From positions 124,001 to 188,000 of the forward strand of contig NZ_JAATNW010000004.1 of the NCBI RefSeq assembly GCF_012911815.1: a stretch of 64,000 bases of DNA. The letters run 5' to 3'. Made by a program: the position numbers and the translations under genes. This document shows positions 16,888 to 26,703 of the stretch, in pieces (positions within the stretch are counted from its first letter, which is position 1; each line of letters begins with the position of its first letter). This stretch comes from Alteromonas ponticola (GTDB taxonomy: Bacteria > Pseudomonadota > Gammaproteobacteria > Enterobacterales > Alteromonadaceae). Below the pieces are notes generated by a model that was not told the DNA's origin, did no database searches, and was given only the letters and a program-made list of their open reading frames with translations.

Positions 16888-17700
16888 ATGCAGGCAGTCA
16901 ACAATACCATTGATTTTTGGCGCAAGCTGAAAAATGAAGCGGCCGCTGTAGCGGAAAACGAACCGTTGTTGGCCAGTTACGTTCATGCCTGTGTTTTAAC
17001 GCACCACAACTTTGAAACCTCATTGAGCTTTATCCTGTCTAATAAAATGGCCGATGACGTAATGCCTGCACTGGCCATACGCGAGGTAATCGACCAGGCC
17101 TACCTGTTGCAACCGGCCATTGCAGAAGCGGCCATTGCTGATATCACCGCAGTGTACAAACGGGATGCCGCAACCTCGGACTACCTTACACCCCTGCTGT
17201 ATTACAAAGGTTTTCAGGCCGTCCAGGTGCATCGTCTAGCGCATTATTTGTGGCAACAGGGCCGCAAGCAACTGGCGTTATTTCTGCAAAGTCGCAATTC
17301 ACAAACGTTTGGGGTAGACATTCATCCCGCAGCAAGCGTGGGGCAGGGCGTCATGTTTGACCATGCCACGGGCATTGTGGTGGGCGAAACCGCTGTCATT
17401 GAGGACAACGTATCAATTCTGCAAAATGTTACGCTAGGCGGAACAGGCCATGAGTCGGGAGATCGTCATCCGAAAATCCGACAGGGTGTGTTGATCGGCG
17501 CAGGAGCAAAGATTCTCGGCAATATCGAAATTGGTGAGGGTTCAAAAGTGGGCGCGGGCAGCGTCGTGTTGTCTGATGTCCCTGAACACGTAACTGTGGT
17601 AGGTGTACCCGCAAAAGTGGTTGGCCGTCCCTGCTGTCAGCGCCCTTGTGAATCGATGAACCAGAATGTGCTGGAAGATAATTACTCCAACCAACAGTAA
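16888..17700 (+). CDS. cysE: Serine O-acetyltransferase
   Basis: It makes O-acetylserine from acetyl-CoA and Ser, the entry to cysteine synthesis. The N-terminal helical domain (1-140) has the DLxAVxxRDPA-type region (AVYKRDAATSDYLTPLL), and the left-handed beta helix has DIHPAASVGQGVMFDHATGI with the catalytic His pair (H150s). ATG at 16888 has GGAG 7 bases upstream; an ATG two codons earlier is too close to it. 270 aa matches E. coli CysE (273). Feedback by cysteine is expected from the family. Confidence 0.95.
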   Translation: MQAVNNTIDFWRKLKNEAAAVAENEPLLASYVHACVLTHHNFETSLSFILSNKMADDVMPALAIREVIDQAYLLQPAIAEAAIADITAVYKRDAATSDYLTPLLYYKGFQAVQVHRLAHYLWQQGRKQLALFLQSRNSQTFGVDIHPAASVGQGVMFDHATGIVVGETAVIEDNVSILQNVTLGGTGHESGDRHPKIRQGVLIGAGAKILGNIEIGEGSKVGAGSVVLSDVPEHVTVVGVPAKVVGRPCCQRPCESMNQNVLEDNYSNQQ

Positions 17701-17795
17701 CGTCAGGCCCGATTTCACTCGCAATGTTTTAACAAGAGCATGGGCTGCTCCCAGTGCCCCTCACTTTGCGAGTGACCGATGGTTTACCTGATTAA

Positions 17796-18206
17796 CTACA
17801 GATAAAGCATCTCTTTTCGGGTCGGTGCCAGTTTCGCCAGCAGCTGATTCTGTAATCGATGCGGTACGTCTGCCTTATTCATTGCATTAATCAGCAGGTC
17901 AACGGTTCGATTAAAATGCGCTTCGGTGATATTCATGCCGGTGTGTACCTGCGCCATTGAGTCGCCTGTATATTCACACGGGCCCCCTGACAAAGAACAT
18001 ATTTGTTCGCTGAGTTTCTCTTTAAACCGATCAATATTGCTACCTTCAAAATAAGGCAAAATTTGCGTATCGTATTCAATTTCATAAACAAAATTATCAA
18101 CAATCTCAGCCACTTTTTGCTTGCCACCGAGTTGCTGATAAAGTGAGGAGTGAGTCGCAGTGCACGCACTCACAGTGAGCAGCAGTAACAGTACCAATAA
18201 TTTCAT
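17796..18206 (-). CDS. Lipoprotein group 1 truncated haemoglobin
   Basis: A lipoprotein signal (TVSAC, lipidated Cys15) precedes a group I 2-on-2 globin: LYQQLGGKQKVAEIVDNFV is the family N terminus and VHTGMNIT carries the proximal haem His88. Most bacterial trHbs are cytosolic; here the globin would sit in the periplasm, anchored to a membrane. It is the last gene of a four-gene operon, 5 bases after the DUF3034 gene. ATG at 18206 is used because the lipoprotein signal starts there. A role in O2 or NO sensing or binding is inference. Confidence 0.88.
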   Translation of the reverse strand: MKLLVLLLLLTVSACTATHSSLYQQLGGKQKVAEIVDNFVYEIEYDTQILPYFEGSNIDRFKEKLSEQICSLSGGPCEYTGDSMAQVHTGMNITEAHFNRTVDLLINAMNKADVPHRLQNQLLAKLAPTRKEMLYL

Positions 18207-18211
18207 GTTAA

Positions 18212-19057
18212 TCACCAAAGTTGTCCATTTAACGAAAGATAGAGGCCTGATTGACTTTGTGCGCCGGCAATCGTACCCAGTTCAGCCCATGCGAGGGTCA
18301 GGCTAAAATTTTTACTGGGTATATAGGTGACAAAATAGTCTACCCAGTCATCTTCCTGCAAACCGAGATTGTCCGGCTTCTGACGATATTCCATCCCTAC
18401 CGCCAGGTGGCGAGACAGCAGGATCCCTGCACTGGCTTCGAGCATAATCTCATAATCGTCATTGTTGATACCGCCAAAACCCAGTAAACCCATTTCGTTG
18501 GCTTTGGTCGCGCGTGCAGTGACATTCCAAATCGCGTTAAAGCCGCCAATTGCACCTAAGTGTACTTTGGTGGCCGCGATATAAAAGTCGTTGCCGCTGG
18601 AGGCTGACTTTGCGCCTAATGCATTGGCGATGGCTTTATCCTCAAGTTGTTTGTGCTGCATACCCACACTGATCTGTGGCCAGTCTGAAAACACCACATC
18701 GCCGTACAACCGATACTTTGCGCCAAAAATGTTTTGCTTAATATCTCCACCCAGGCTTTTTAAATCAAAGCGCTGATGAGCCACACTTAATTCCAGCCGG
18801 TCGTATACAGAGACACTGGCACTTAACATGGTCAGTCGGTAGTCATCCACGTCGACCTGAGTCGCCGACGAGGTAGCCGAGATTTGCTCGCGGCTGTCGT
18901 AACCTGCCAGCGTGGCCCAGGGCACAATACCGCCGCCGCCACTGCCTTCTACCTGTACCAGCCCTGCCGTGCCAATTAACTTGCCTTCTGCGGCAAATAC
19001 GTTGTGCGTGCTTATGCTAACAAGTGCCACACATGCTAATCGAAAAAATGTGTTCAT
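18212..19057 (-). CDS. DUF3034 outer-membrane-like protein
   Basis: A signal peptide (1-22) is followed by LIGTAGLVQVEGSGGGGIVP and GYDSREQISATSS, typical of DUF3034, and a series of alternating amphipathic strands ending in aromatic Trp (LNGQLW), which suggests an outer-membrane beta barrel. 281 aa. It lies 12 bases downstream of the GGDEF-EAL gene and 5 before the globin gene, so the four genes are probably one transcript. Function is not known. Confidence 0.8.
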   Translation of the reverse strand: MNTFFRLACVALVSISTHNVFAAEGKLIGTAGLVQVEGSGGGGIVPWATLAGYDSREQISATSSATQVDVDDYRLTMLSASVSVYDRLELSVAHQRFDLKSLGGDIKQNIFGAKYRLYGDVVFSDWPQISVGMQHKQLEDKAIANALGAKSASSGNDFYIAATKVHLGAIGGFNAIWNVTARATKANEMGLLGFGGINNDDYEIMLEASAGILLSRHLAVGMEYRQKPDNLGLQEDDWVDYFVTYIPSKNFSLTLAWAELGTIAGAQSQSGLYLSLNGQLW

Positions 19058-19069
19058 AATTTTTACTTC

Positions 19070-21394
19070 TCACGTCGTCCAGTCTGTCGCTAAATTATCG
19101 GTGTACCAGCTTATCAGTTGTGATAGTGGTGCTGGTTTGCAGATATAGTAACCTTGGCCCCATTTGCATCCCCATTCACGCAGGAGTGTCAATGATGCTT
19201 TGTCTTCCACACCTTCGGCCACCACGTCCAGATTAAAACTCTTAGCCAGATGCAAAATAGTCTGCACAATTTGCTGGTCGCTACGTTGTGTATTCAGTTT
19301 AAGTACAAAGCTTTTATCAATTTTCAGCTCTGTCACTGGTAAGCTTTTCAAATACGTCAATGACGAATAACCCGTACCAAAGTCATCTATGGCAAGTGAA
19401 AATCCGGCATCCCTGAAACGTTGCAGCTCCGCCACCGCTTTTTTGGGGTCAGACACAATATCACTTTCAGTGATCTCAAATGACAAACAATCATGAGGAA
19501 GGTCAAACTCTTTTAATTTGTCAGTGACATTTGAGAGCAAGTGAGGATCTACAATGTCTTTGGCCGATAGATTAATTGCAATACTAAGCCGTACATCATG
19601 CTCGCGCAGTGTCACCACATCATCGATGACGGCATTAATAACCCATTGGGTTACCTGATTTATTAAACCGGCTTGTTCTGCAATTGCGATAAACTCATCG
19701 GGCGGTACAAAGCCTAGCTGTGAACTGTTCCAGCGGATCAAAGCTTCTGCATGGTCCACCTTATTAGTATTCAGATTAAGTTTCGGTTGATAACAGAGGC
19801 TAAGTTCAGATTGCTGAGTGACCAACGCCTTTTTAAGTTCAGAGATAATGGCCAGCCGTCTGACGTAATTACGTTCAAATTCTTCTGCGTACGAGACGAT
19901 TAGCCCCTGGGTAACACGCGCTTCATCCAAACAAATATTGACCCGCTTAAACACACTCTCACTATCACTGCAATCCTGCGGGCATTGCAGAACACCCAAT
20001 GCAATCTTTATATTCATGACTACGTCATCAACAATAATCGGCATTTCTATTTTACGTTGAACAATGCTGAGCACTTCGTCGTTGATTTCACGATCGGGAA
20101 GCCACAAAAATTCGCCCCCACTCAATCGTGCACATTCGCCATCTAACTGCTCGAATCGGGCAGCGATAGCTTGTAAACAGCGGTCACCACTTTGATAACC
20201 GAAAATATCATTGACCCCCCTGAAACCATGAATATTGGCGCCTACCACGACAAACTGGCGGTCCTGTTTAAATCTGGCATCAAGGATTTTGGCGATTTTA
20301 TAGCGATTATAAATACCGGTGAGCAAATCATGGGTGGCCTGGAACTCAATTTCCGACTGGCGCTCTTTAATATTGGCCTGCATGGCAACAAAAGCGGTGG
20401 AAAGCGCATCGATTTCGGTAGTCTTTGAGTCAACCTCAATTACCTGTTCATAATCCCCACCAGAAATCCTGCGTGCATACCGGGACAATCCATACAGGGG
20501 TGTAGAAAGTTTTTTTGCAAACATGGCGCCGAACATCAAGGTTAATATCAGTAAAATTGCGGCTATAGCCGTTATTTTTAACTGTAACCGATTAAATTCG
20601 CCGTATAGGCGCGTCACATTTTCTGACAGCGTCACCCAGATCTGGTTGTCACCGTTATCAACGTATAAAAAACGTTTTGAGATATACAGTGCATCACTGA
20701 ATAACAATACGTCTAACCACGACAAATCAGCCGTGGTCAATTGCAATGCCTGCTCCTGGATAGCTGCTTGCAGCGTACTCACTGAGTAAGTGACATTACC
20801 TTGCTGTTCAACGCTGATAGTGACATCCAGTTGCGTGATACTCTTTAGCCTTTCCAGCAGGGTGTTATCCACGTCGAAACCAATTAAGGTTATGCCGTGA
20901 GGACGCGGGGTTTCTACCACCAGTAAAATAGCCTGGTACAACTGGTCATTCAGCATCATGATAGTGTTGGCACCACCACGTTGATTGGTTTGTTCGATCA
21001 AGGTCTGATAAGGAAACTGGCCACCCACCTCCAGGCTGGGATTGGTAGTACTGATGACGGTGCCTTGCAGCGATAATTGGGCCATCAAATCAGCTTCAAC
21101 CCGCTGACCATGGTTGAGTAATGCGCTTTCTATAGTGGCTTCATCGTCACTGGCGACCGCAGCTTTAAACCCGAAATCCGAAGTGAGGATGTCGACTGAA
21201 TTGTAAAGTTGCTCTTCTCGATTACTGAAAGTTTGTTTAAAAACAGACTCGGCAATTTGAAGATTGCCTCGCAGTTGCTTTTCGGCATGCTCAACGGTTG
21301 AAAACCAGACATTCACCAAAATGGCAATGGCCGATAAAAGTACCAGTCCACCAGTGAGTCTGAATATTTGCTGATTGAGTGATTTTGCCGCCAA
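19070..21394 (-). CDS. Membrane GGDEF-EAL protein with Cache-like sensor and HAMP
   Basis: 774 residues: transmembrane helix (about 14-30), a periplasmic Cache-like region (about 40-270), second helix (about 272-290), HAMP (about 292-345), GGDEF (about 360-510) and EAL (about 520-770). The GGDEF signature is degenerate (RLSGGEF instead of GG[DE]EF), while the EAL part keeps AEALIRW, INLSAKD, FEITESD, DDFGTG and LKIDKSF. It is therefore most likely a phosphodiesterase with a regulatory, GTP-binding or inactive cyclase domain. It sits between the cupredoxin-like and DUF3034 genes. Confidence 0.88.
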   Translation of the reverse strand: MAAKSLNQQIFRLTGGLVLLSAIAILVNVWFSTVEHAEKQLRGNLQIAESVFKQTFSNREEQLYNSVDILTSDFGFKAAVASDDEATIESALLNHGQRVEADLMAQLSLQGTVISTTNPSLEVGGQFPYQTLIEQTNQRGGANTIMMLNDQLYQAILLVVETPRPHGITLIGFDVDNTLLERLKSITQLDVTISVEQQGNVTYSVSTLQAAIQEQALQLTTADLSWLDVLLFSDALYISKRFLYVDNGDNQIWVTLSENVTRLYGEFNRLQLKITAIAAILLILTLMFGAMFAKKLSTPLYGLSRYARRISGGDYEQVIEVDSKTTEIDALSTAFVAMQANIKERQSEIEFQATHDLLTGIYNRYKIAKILDARFKQDRQFVVVGANIHGFRGVNDIFGYQSGDRCLQAIAARFEQLDGECARLSGGEFLWLPDREINDEVLSIVQRKIEMPIIVDDVVMNIKIALGVLQCPQDCSDSESVFKRVNICLDEARVTQGLIVSYAEEFERNYVRRLAIISELKKALVTQQSELSLCYQPKLNLNTNKVDHAEALIRWNSSQLGFVPPDEFIAIAEQAGLINQVTQWVINAVIDDVVTLREHDVRLSIAINLSAKDIVDPHLLSNVTDKLKEFDLPHDCLSFEITESDIVSDPKKAVAELQRFRDAGFSLAIDDFGTGYSSLTYLKSLPVTELKIDKSFVLKLNTQRSDQQIVQTILHLAKSFNLDVVAEGVEDKASLTLLREWGCKWGQGYYICKPAPLSQLISWYTDNLATDWTT

Positions 21395-21403
21395 CTTCAG
21401 TCC

Positions 21404-22039
21404 TTATTGACCAAACTTTCTGGATTTAAAGGTGTTTTTCTTATCCTGTTCTGTGACTTTATTCAATTTCACCTGTCCTACCATGGCCCCGCCGACCTGA
21501 CTTAATTGCAGCCGTTGCTTCTGCGCGGAGCCGACACCCAAATCAGGATGCCAGATCATAACTTCCGTTATATCGGGTGCACTCAATTGTACGCTACCAC
21601 CACTGTCAGTTACCTGAGCAAGTTCTTGGTCAGCCACGTAGATATAGCCCACCATGTTGTCGTGAATGTTACAACCCAGTACGGCCAGACCGGGTTTATC
21701 GAATAATACCGGCGCCTCATTGGAGCCTTTGTATAGTCGAATCTCAAACGGTTTAATGGCAGAAAAGCTGTACACGTGATGGCGGATGTTATCACTATTG
21801 GGAAAGCTCACCTTCTGTCCCTTATTAACCACCAGAACGTTTGGAGAGAATTGTTTATCGATCTGATCCATTATCGCGATGTCATTTGGGTCTGCTGTTA
21901 CCGATTCGGCTGGCACAGAAACCACTGCATTAATTACCGGCTGATTGTCCTGATCAACAATAGTGATACGTGTGTCCTGGCCAGCATATCCGTTGAAGCT
22001 GATAAGCAAACTGCTTATCAGCAAAACCGCTATTTTCAT
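21404..22039 (-). CDS. Periplasmic cupredoxin-like (methylamine utilisation type) protein
   Basis: A signal peptide (1-19) precedes a blue-copper-like fold. The type-1 copper ligands can be read as His87 or His88 (NIRHHVYSF), Cys123, His126 and Met129 (LGCNIHDNM), so it should bind copper in the periplasm. Proteins of this sort are named methylamine utilisation protein in annotation, but no amine dehydrogenase gene is nearby. First gene of the operon with the EAL sensor, DUF3034 protein and globin; a GTAAGC/GCTTAC repeat lies in its leader. Confidence 0.85.
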   Translation of the reverse strand: MKIAVLLISSLLISFNGYAGQDTRITIVDQDNQPVINAVVSVPAESVTADPNDIAIMDQIDKQFSPNVLVVNKGQKVSFPNSDNIRHHVYSFSAIKPFEIRLYKGSNEAPVLFDKPGLAVLGCNIHDNMVGYIYVADQELAQVTDSGGSVQLSAPDITEVMIWHPDLGVGSAQKQRLQLSQVGGAMVGQVKLNKVTEQDKKNTFKSRKFGQ

Positions 22040-22064
22040 TTATCTCTCTGTAACGATGTAAAAA

Positions 22065-22082
22065 GTAAGCCTAAGTGCTTAC
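22065..22082. promoter_or_regulatory. Inverted repeat in the leader of the cupredoxin operon
   Basis: GTAAGC, six bases, GCTTAC, 26 bases before the start codon of the cupredoxin-like gene. It may be an operator or an mRNA hairpin; the adjacent 160 bases up to yigB hold no gene. Confidence 0.35.
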
Positions 22083-22242
22083 GTTAACAGATTATTTCAC
22101 TAATAAATAATCCCGTGTAGTTAATCTTGCGATGAGGGGATGAAAACGAAGGTTGAGCTTAAAGCTTTGATGTCGTGAGGTTACCTTTTTTAGGCTGGAA
22201 TATTCAGTATTGATTCTTTGGTGTGGGTACTTACTACCAATG

Positions 22243-22956
22243 TTAAACGAGCAGGAGCAGTTCATCTAATGAGTGGAGTTCGATACTTGGTAACACAGTG
22301 GCCTTTTCCTGTCGCATGATCATACCACGGTCGTGTGCGTACCACGCAGTTTGCATTCCTGCGTTGATAGCCCCCTGCACATCTTTTATTAAATTGTCAC
22401 CAATATGAAGAATATGCTCCGGTGAACAGGTTAATTTTTCCATGGCCGCTTCAAATAAAGCCGGCGCTGGCTTCATGGGTAAGTCCACGCTGGCGTGAAA
22501 AAAATGTGTAAAATAGTCTGCGATTCCAACTTTGTCTGGATCCACATTGCCATTGGTAATCGCAATTAGTGGTATTTTTTGCGCTAATTCAGCCAGCAGT
22601 GCATGAATGTTCTGTTCAATTTCAAAATCGCTGCGCTTATCATAAAAATAGTCAAAGCAAGCTTTTGCTGCAGTCTCCAGATCATGCTCGGCAAGTTCGT
22701 CAGACAACGCGGTGAGTAAACTTTGCATGCGCAGTTGTCCCATATCTGACGCCAGCGCCGGGTTTGCTTTAATGAGATCGGCTTTTATTTTTTTCCAGTC
22801 GGCCGGAGCGAGATTTGCGGCAGCCGGATGATGTTTTTTCAGGTGCACATTTAGTGCTGCTTCTGCCGCCCGAATAATAGGGCCGTTATCATACAAGGTG
22901 TCATCTAAATCGAAGGTCATTGCTTTGATAGGCTTAAGCGGGCGATAAATTTTCAT
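22243..22956 (-). CDS. yigB: HAD-family phosphatase YigB-like
   Basis: A cytosolic HAD hydrolase (237 aa) with motif I FDLDDTLYD, motif II ITNGN, and motif IV IGDNLIKDV. In E. coli, YigB is one of the phosphatases acting on the riboflavin precursor 5-amino-6-(5-phosphoribitylamino)uracil and on FMN. Its place directly after xerC, with TAATG stop/start overlap, reproduces the E. coli xerC-yigB order. Assignment to YigB is from motifs and synteny. Confidence 0.88.
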   Translation of the reverse strand: MKIYRPLKPIKAMTFDLDDTLYDNGPIIRAAEAALNVHLKKHHPAAANLAPADWKKIKADLIKANPALASDMGQLRMQSLLTALSDELAEHDLETAAKACFDYFYDKRSDFEIEQNIHALLAELAQKIPLIAITNGNVDPDKVGIADYFTHFFHASVDLPMKPAPALFEAAMEKLTCSPEHILHIGDNLIKDVQGAINAGMQTAWYAHDRGMIMRQEKATVLPSIELHSLDELLLLV

Positions 22957-23882
22957 TATTTTTTCTGCGAACGTCGTTTGGCTCGAGGGTGGGCACTATC
23001 GTAAACCTTGGCCAGATGTTGGAAGTCTAAATGGGTGTAAACCTGCGTGGTAGACAGATTTGCGTGTCCCAACAATTCCTGTACTGCTCTGAGATCTCCG
23101 CTTGATTCCAATACGTGAGTGGCAAAAGAATGGCGCAATTTATGTGGATTAACCCGCTGGTTAATTCCCTGTGAGTTGGCCAATTCGTTAAGTCGGTTGC
23201 CTACCTGGCGATTAGAGATGCGCGTACCACGTTTGCTGACAAAAAGGGCACTTTCATACATGGAGGCGTAATTTCCGCGAACTTTCAGCCAGGCATGAAT
23301 GGCTTTCGCGGCTGCTCGACCCAAAGGTAATACACGCTGCTTATTACCTTTACCGGTTACCCAGACAGTACCATCGGATTTGATATCAGCCAGATTGAGC
23401 GAGGTCAGTTCGTTTAGCCGTAAACCGCACCCGTACATAACCTCAAACATTGCCATATCACGACAGGCGATATCGGCGTCCTGGTCATTGGCAAGCAATT
23501 GCTGCATTTCATCACCGTTAAGTTGTTTGGGCAGGGGGCGGCCGGTTTTTGGCGCCCGAATACCTTCAACCGGGTTCGTATCCAGATAGCCCTGCTCAAT
23601 CAGATACTGACAGAAAGAGCGAAGTGCCGAAAGGCGCAACGCAATGCTTCTTGGTTGCTGATTGGCCCGCTTAGATGCCGCGAGCACCCGCTTTATATCC
23701 ACCTGCGTCAGTGAGCGCCAATCGGTAATGGCCAGTATGTCAGCAATAACAATTAACTGGCGACGGTAGTTGCTGATTGTGTGCTTGGAGAGGCCACGAA
23801 CGACCTGCATGTGAATGAGGAACTTTTCCAGCCAGACCCGGCAGTCATCCGTTAATGCTTCAATGGATGGAGTGGCCATCAA
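22956..23882 (-). CDS. xerC: Tyrosine recombinase XerC
   Basis: With XerD it resolves chromosome dimers at dif. 308 aa with SAM-like N-terminal core-binding domain (about 10-100) and catalytic domain: Arg155 ([12 protein letters not shown]), Lys178 ([10 protein letters not shown]), His247/Arg250 ([10 protein letters not shown]), His273 ([11 protein letters not shown]) and nucleophile Tyr282. Overlaps DUF484 by 4 bases (ATGA) and yigB by 1 base, so translation is coupled. Confidence 0.96.
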   Translation of the reverse strand: MMATPSIEALTDDCRVWLEKFLIHMQVVRGLSKHTISNYRRQLIVIADILAITDWRSLTQVDIKRVLAASKRANQQPRSIALRLSALRSFCQYLIEQGYLDTNPVEGIRAPKTGRPLPKQLNGDEMQQLLANDQDADIACRDMAMFEVMYGCGLRLNELTSLNLADIKSDGTVWVTGKGNKQRVLPLGRAAAKAIHAWLKVRGNYASMYESALFVSKRGTRISNRQVGNRLNELANSQGINQRVNPHKLRHSFATHVLESSGDLRAVQELLGHANLSTTQVYTHLDFQHLAKVYDSAHPRAKRRSQKK

Positions 23883-24577
23883 TAACCGAGCAGATCCGGA
23901 ACCACTATATTCAATACTTGCTGTAATTGCTTAAGCAACAAGGTATCCATGTCCGGCGTAAAGTGGGTGGCGTCCGCACTACCTACGCCCACTAAACCCA
24001 TATCGTTTTTTTCACCCAGTGAAATCAGCGCCACTGAATCTGCGGCCTGGTCACCGAACAATAGCTGTTTTTCGTGCTGGCTTAAACGGCCGAAGAAAAA
24101 TGAGCTCTGCTTAAAGCGCTTTTCGGTAATAAGTTTTCGTTGTAATTCAGGCAGCGCAAGCGGGCCTTTGAACATTCTTATCACCACGGCAGACAGAGAA
24201 AGCTGTTCCTGCAATACTTCTTCAAGCTTAAGCTGAATTTCTGCTACAGATTTGCAGGTGAGTAACTGCACGTTCAAATCAGTATAAACGCGGTAAATTT
24301 TCTCGTTTTGTTTGGCCACGCCAATTAACTGATTCAGCTTGTAATTCAATTGACGCAGTTTTTTACGATACTGTTCGCTTTGCAGCTCAACCAACGACAC
24401 GCTGCCTTTTTGCTGATGCGGAATGTGCATACGTTCTAAAAGGTCGGGATGATGATTAAAGAATTCAGGGTGCTTCAGCAAATAACTGCGCACATCTTCT
24501 GCTTTAACCGTATCAGCTTCTTCATACCGGGGCTCTAACGGTACAGTTGCCTTTGGCTGTCCTGAAAAATCATTCAT
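23879..24577 (-). CDS. DUF484 family protein (YigA-like)
   Basis: A 232-residue protein with the family N terminus ([26 protein letters not shown]) followed by a coiled region and a GAF-like C-terminal domain. It is the conserved partner between dapF and xerC, as yigA is in E. coli, and its function is unknown. It overlaps dapF by 4 bases upstream and xerC by 4 downstream. Confidence 0.9.
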   Translation of the reverse strand: MNDFSGQPKATVPLEPRYEEADTVKAEDVRSYLLKHPEFFNHHPDLLERMHIPHQQKGSVSLVELQSEQYRKKLRQLNYKLNQLIGVAKQNEKIYRVYTDLNVQLLTCKSVAEIQLKLEEVLQEQLSLSAVVIRMFKGPLALPELQRKLITEKRFKQSSFFFGRLSQHEKQLLFGDQAADSVALISLGEKNDMGLVGVGSADATHFTPDMDTLLLKQLQQVLNIVVPDLLGY

Positions 24578-25404
24578 ACAGTAAAATGTCCATCATAGAT
24601 ATGCTCAGCGGGACCCGTCATTTTTAGCATACTGTCTCCGCCCTGCCAGCGAATTCTTAGTGTTCCACCTGGCAAGTCAACTTGCACATCTTTATCCAAT
24701 TTCCCCTGAATCTGGCCAATCGCAACGGCTGCACACGCGCCGCTCCCACATGCCAGAGTTTCGCCACTTCCGCGCTCAAACACACGCAGACGAATATGTC
24801 TGGAAGATAATACCTGCATAAAGCCAACATTAACAGCCTCGGGAAAGCGCTCACTGCTTTCCAGTAGCGGACCGATAGTGGCGACATCAGCAGTGTCAAT
24901 ATCTTCGACTTCCATCACACAATGGGGATTGCCCATGGACACTGCGCCACAAAAGAATGTTTGCTCGTTTTCACGAATAACGTAGGTTTTTTCCTGCTTG
25001 TTCGCCTTCAGCGGTATGTTGGCCGGTTCGAAGTCTGGTTTACCCATATTCACCGTGACCTGGCCATCTTTTTCAAGATACAGCACCATTTTGCCATTGG
25101 TGGTACTGACCACGATACGATTACGATTGATCAGGCCTTTGTGTTTGACAAACCGGGCAAAGCAGCGCGCACCATTACCGCACTGAGCCACCTCACTGCC
25201 ATCTGCATTAAAAATGCGATAATGAAAATCCTGCTCCGGATCGTAGGGCGGCTCGACCATCAGCAACTGGTCGAAGCCAATTCCAAAATGACGGTCGGCC
25301 AGTTGTACAATACGATCTTTTGAAAAGAAAACGTTCTGAGTGACATTATCCACAACAACAAAATCGTTGCCGAGTCCGTGCATTTTAGAAAAATTCACCT
25401 GCAT
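24574..25404 (-). CDS. dapF: Diaminopimelate epimerase
   Basis: Interconverts LL- and meso-diaminopimelate for peptidoglycan and lysine. 276 aa with the two active-site Cys visible: C75 (AQCGNGARC) and C219 ([10 protein letters not shown]). The family N terminus [11 protein letters not shown] is present. It is preceded by lysA (48 bases) and overlaps DUF484, consistent with the enterobacterial order. Confidence 0.97.
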   Translation of the reverse strand: MQVNFSKMHGLGNDFVVVDNVTQNVFFSKDRIVQLADRHFGIGFDQLLMVEPPYDPEQDFHYRIFNADGSEVAQCGNGARCFARFVKHKGLINRNRIVVSTTNGKMVLYLEKDGQVTVNMGKPDFEPANIPLKANKQEKTYVIRENEQTFFCGAVSMGNPHCVMEVEDIDTADVATIGPLLESSERFPEAVNVGFMQVLSSRHIRLRVFERGSGETLACGSGACAAVAIGQIQGKLDKDVQVDLPGGTLRIRWQGGDSMLKMTGPAEHIYDGHFTV

Positions 25405-25452
25405 ATAGAACGGTTCTTATTCTTATAAAAATTAATATCAGTTGCCTCTAGT

Positions 25453-26703
25453 TTACGTAAGTTTGTACTCACCTTTCCAGAGTTCTTTTTGTTTTTCTCG
25501 TTCACGCACCAGATGAACGTTTGCGCCATCCACCATCACTTCAGCAGGACGACAACGACTATTATAATTTGAGGCCATCACAAAGCCATAGGCACCGGCG
25601 CTTCGCACCGCCAGATAGTCGCCTTCCGCAACGGCCAGCTCGCGGTCCTTGCCAAGGAAATCTCCGGTTTCGCATACCGGACCGACCACGTCGTACAACC
25701 GCTTAACTGCGGTGATTTGCTGGTCTACACGAATAATTTCCTGCCACGCAGCATATAGAGAAGGGCGGATCAGGTCGTTCATGGCTGCATCAACAATGGC
25801 GAAATGCTTTTCATCGCCTTCTTTAACAAACTCCACCTGAGTAACCAAAATACCGGCATTTGCTGCAATGGCTCTGCCCGGTTCCAGAATAAGTTTCAGT
25901 TCCTCGCGCCCCGCCATTCTCTCAGCCATAGCCGCAGCATATTCTTTGGGATGGGGAGGGGTTTCGTGCATATATCTGACACCTAAACCGCCACCTACAT
26001 CTAGATGACATATTTTGATGCCCAACTCCGCAAGCTCATCGACAAGTAACAGTAATCTGTCCAGGGCATCAACAAAAGGCTTAACCTGAGTCAACTGTGA
26101 ACCGATGTGACAGTCCATGCCGACCACCTCAAGATGAGGTAATGAGTGGGCAAGCTTATACGCGGCAACAGCGCGTTCACGCGGAATGCCAAACTTATTT
26201 GCCTTCAGGCCTGTTGAAATATAGGGATGGGTACCGGCATCTACATCAGGGTTTATGCGCAGAGAGATAGGCGCGGTTTTTCCCATGCTTTCTGCTACTT
26301 TATTGATTCGCTGTAGCTCGGGCTCAGATTCCACATTAAAGCACATAATACCCTGCTCTAATGCGTAACGAATTTCATCCGGTTTTTTGGCAACGCCAGA
26401 AAACACCACTTTAGCGGGATCGCCGCCAGCTTCTATAACGCGGGCTAATTCGCCGCCAGAGACAATATCAAATCCGGAGCCTAATTTAGCTAACACGCTC
26501 AGTACACCTAAATTAGAATTGGCCTTTACCGCGTAGCAAATTAAATGTGGGTGCTGACCAACCGCATCGTCGAATGCATGCCAGTGGCGTTCCAGGGTCG
26601 CTCGTGAGTAAATATACAGCGGCGTCCCATACTCTTTCGCAATACTGGCAACCGACACCTCTTCGGCAAACAATTGATCGTGTTTAAATTGAAAATGGTC
26701 CAT
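25453..26703 (-). CDS. lysA: Diaminopimelate decarboxylase
   Basis: PLP enzyme converting meso-diaminopimelate to L-lysine. 416 aa; PLP Lys60 in CYAVKANSN, PLP phosphate-binding GGGLGVRY, the catalytic CETGDFLG and the terminal YNSRCRPAEVMVDG. The ATG lies directly after the TAG of lptM, and AAGAGG in the end of lptM provides the ribosome binding site, so the two genes are coupled. Confidence 0.97.
   Translation of the reverse strand: MDHFQFKHDQLFAEEVSVASIAKEYGTPLYIYSRATLERHWHAFDDAVGQHPHLICYAVKANSNLGVLSVLAKLGSGFDIVSGGELARVIEAGGDPAKVVFSGVAKKPDEIRYALEQGIMCFNVESEPELQRINKVAESMGKTAPISLRINPDVDAGTHPYISTGLKANKFGIPRERAVAAYKLAHSLPHLEVVGMDCHIGSQLTQVKPFVDALDRLLLLVDELAELGIKICHLDVGGGLGVRYMHETPPHPKEYAAAMAERMAGREELKLILEPGRAIAANAGILVTQVEFVKEGDEKHFAIVDAAMNDLIRPSLYAAWQEIIRVDQQITAVKRLYDVVGPVCETGDFLGKDRELAVAEGDYLAVRSAGAYGFVMASNYNSRCRPAEVMVDGANVHLVREREKQKELWKGEYKLT

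Noticed and set aside
24922..25323. 133-aa plus-strand ORF opposite dapF
   Set aside because: Shadow of dapF, with no ribosome binding site or motif.
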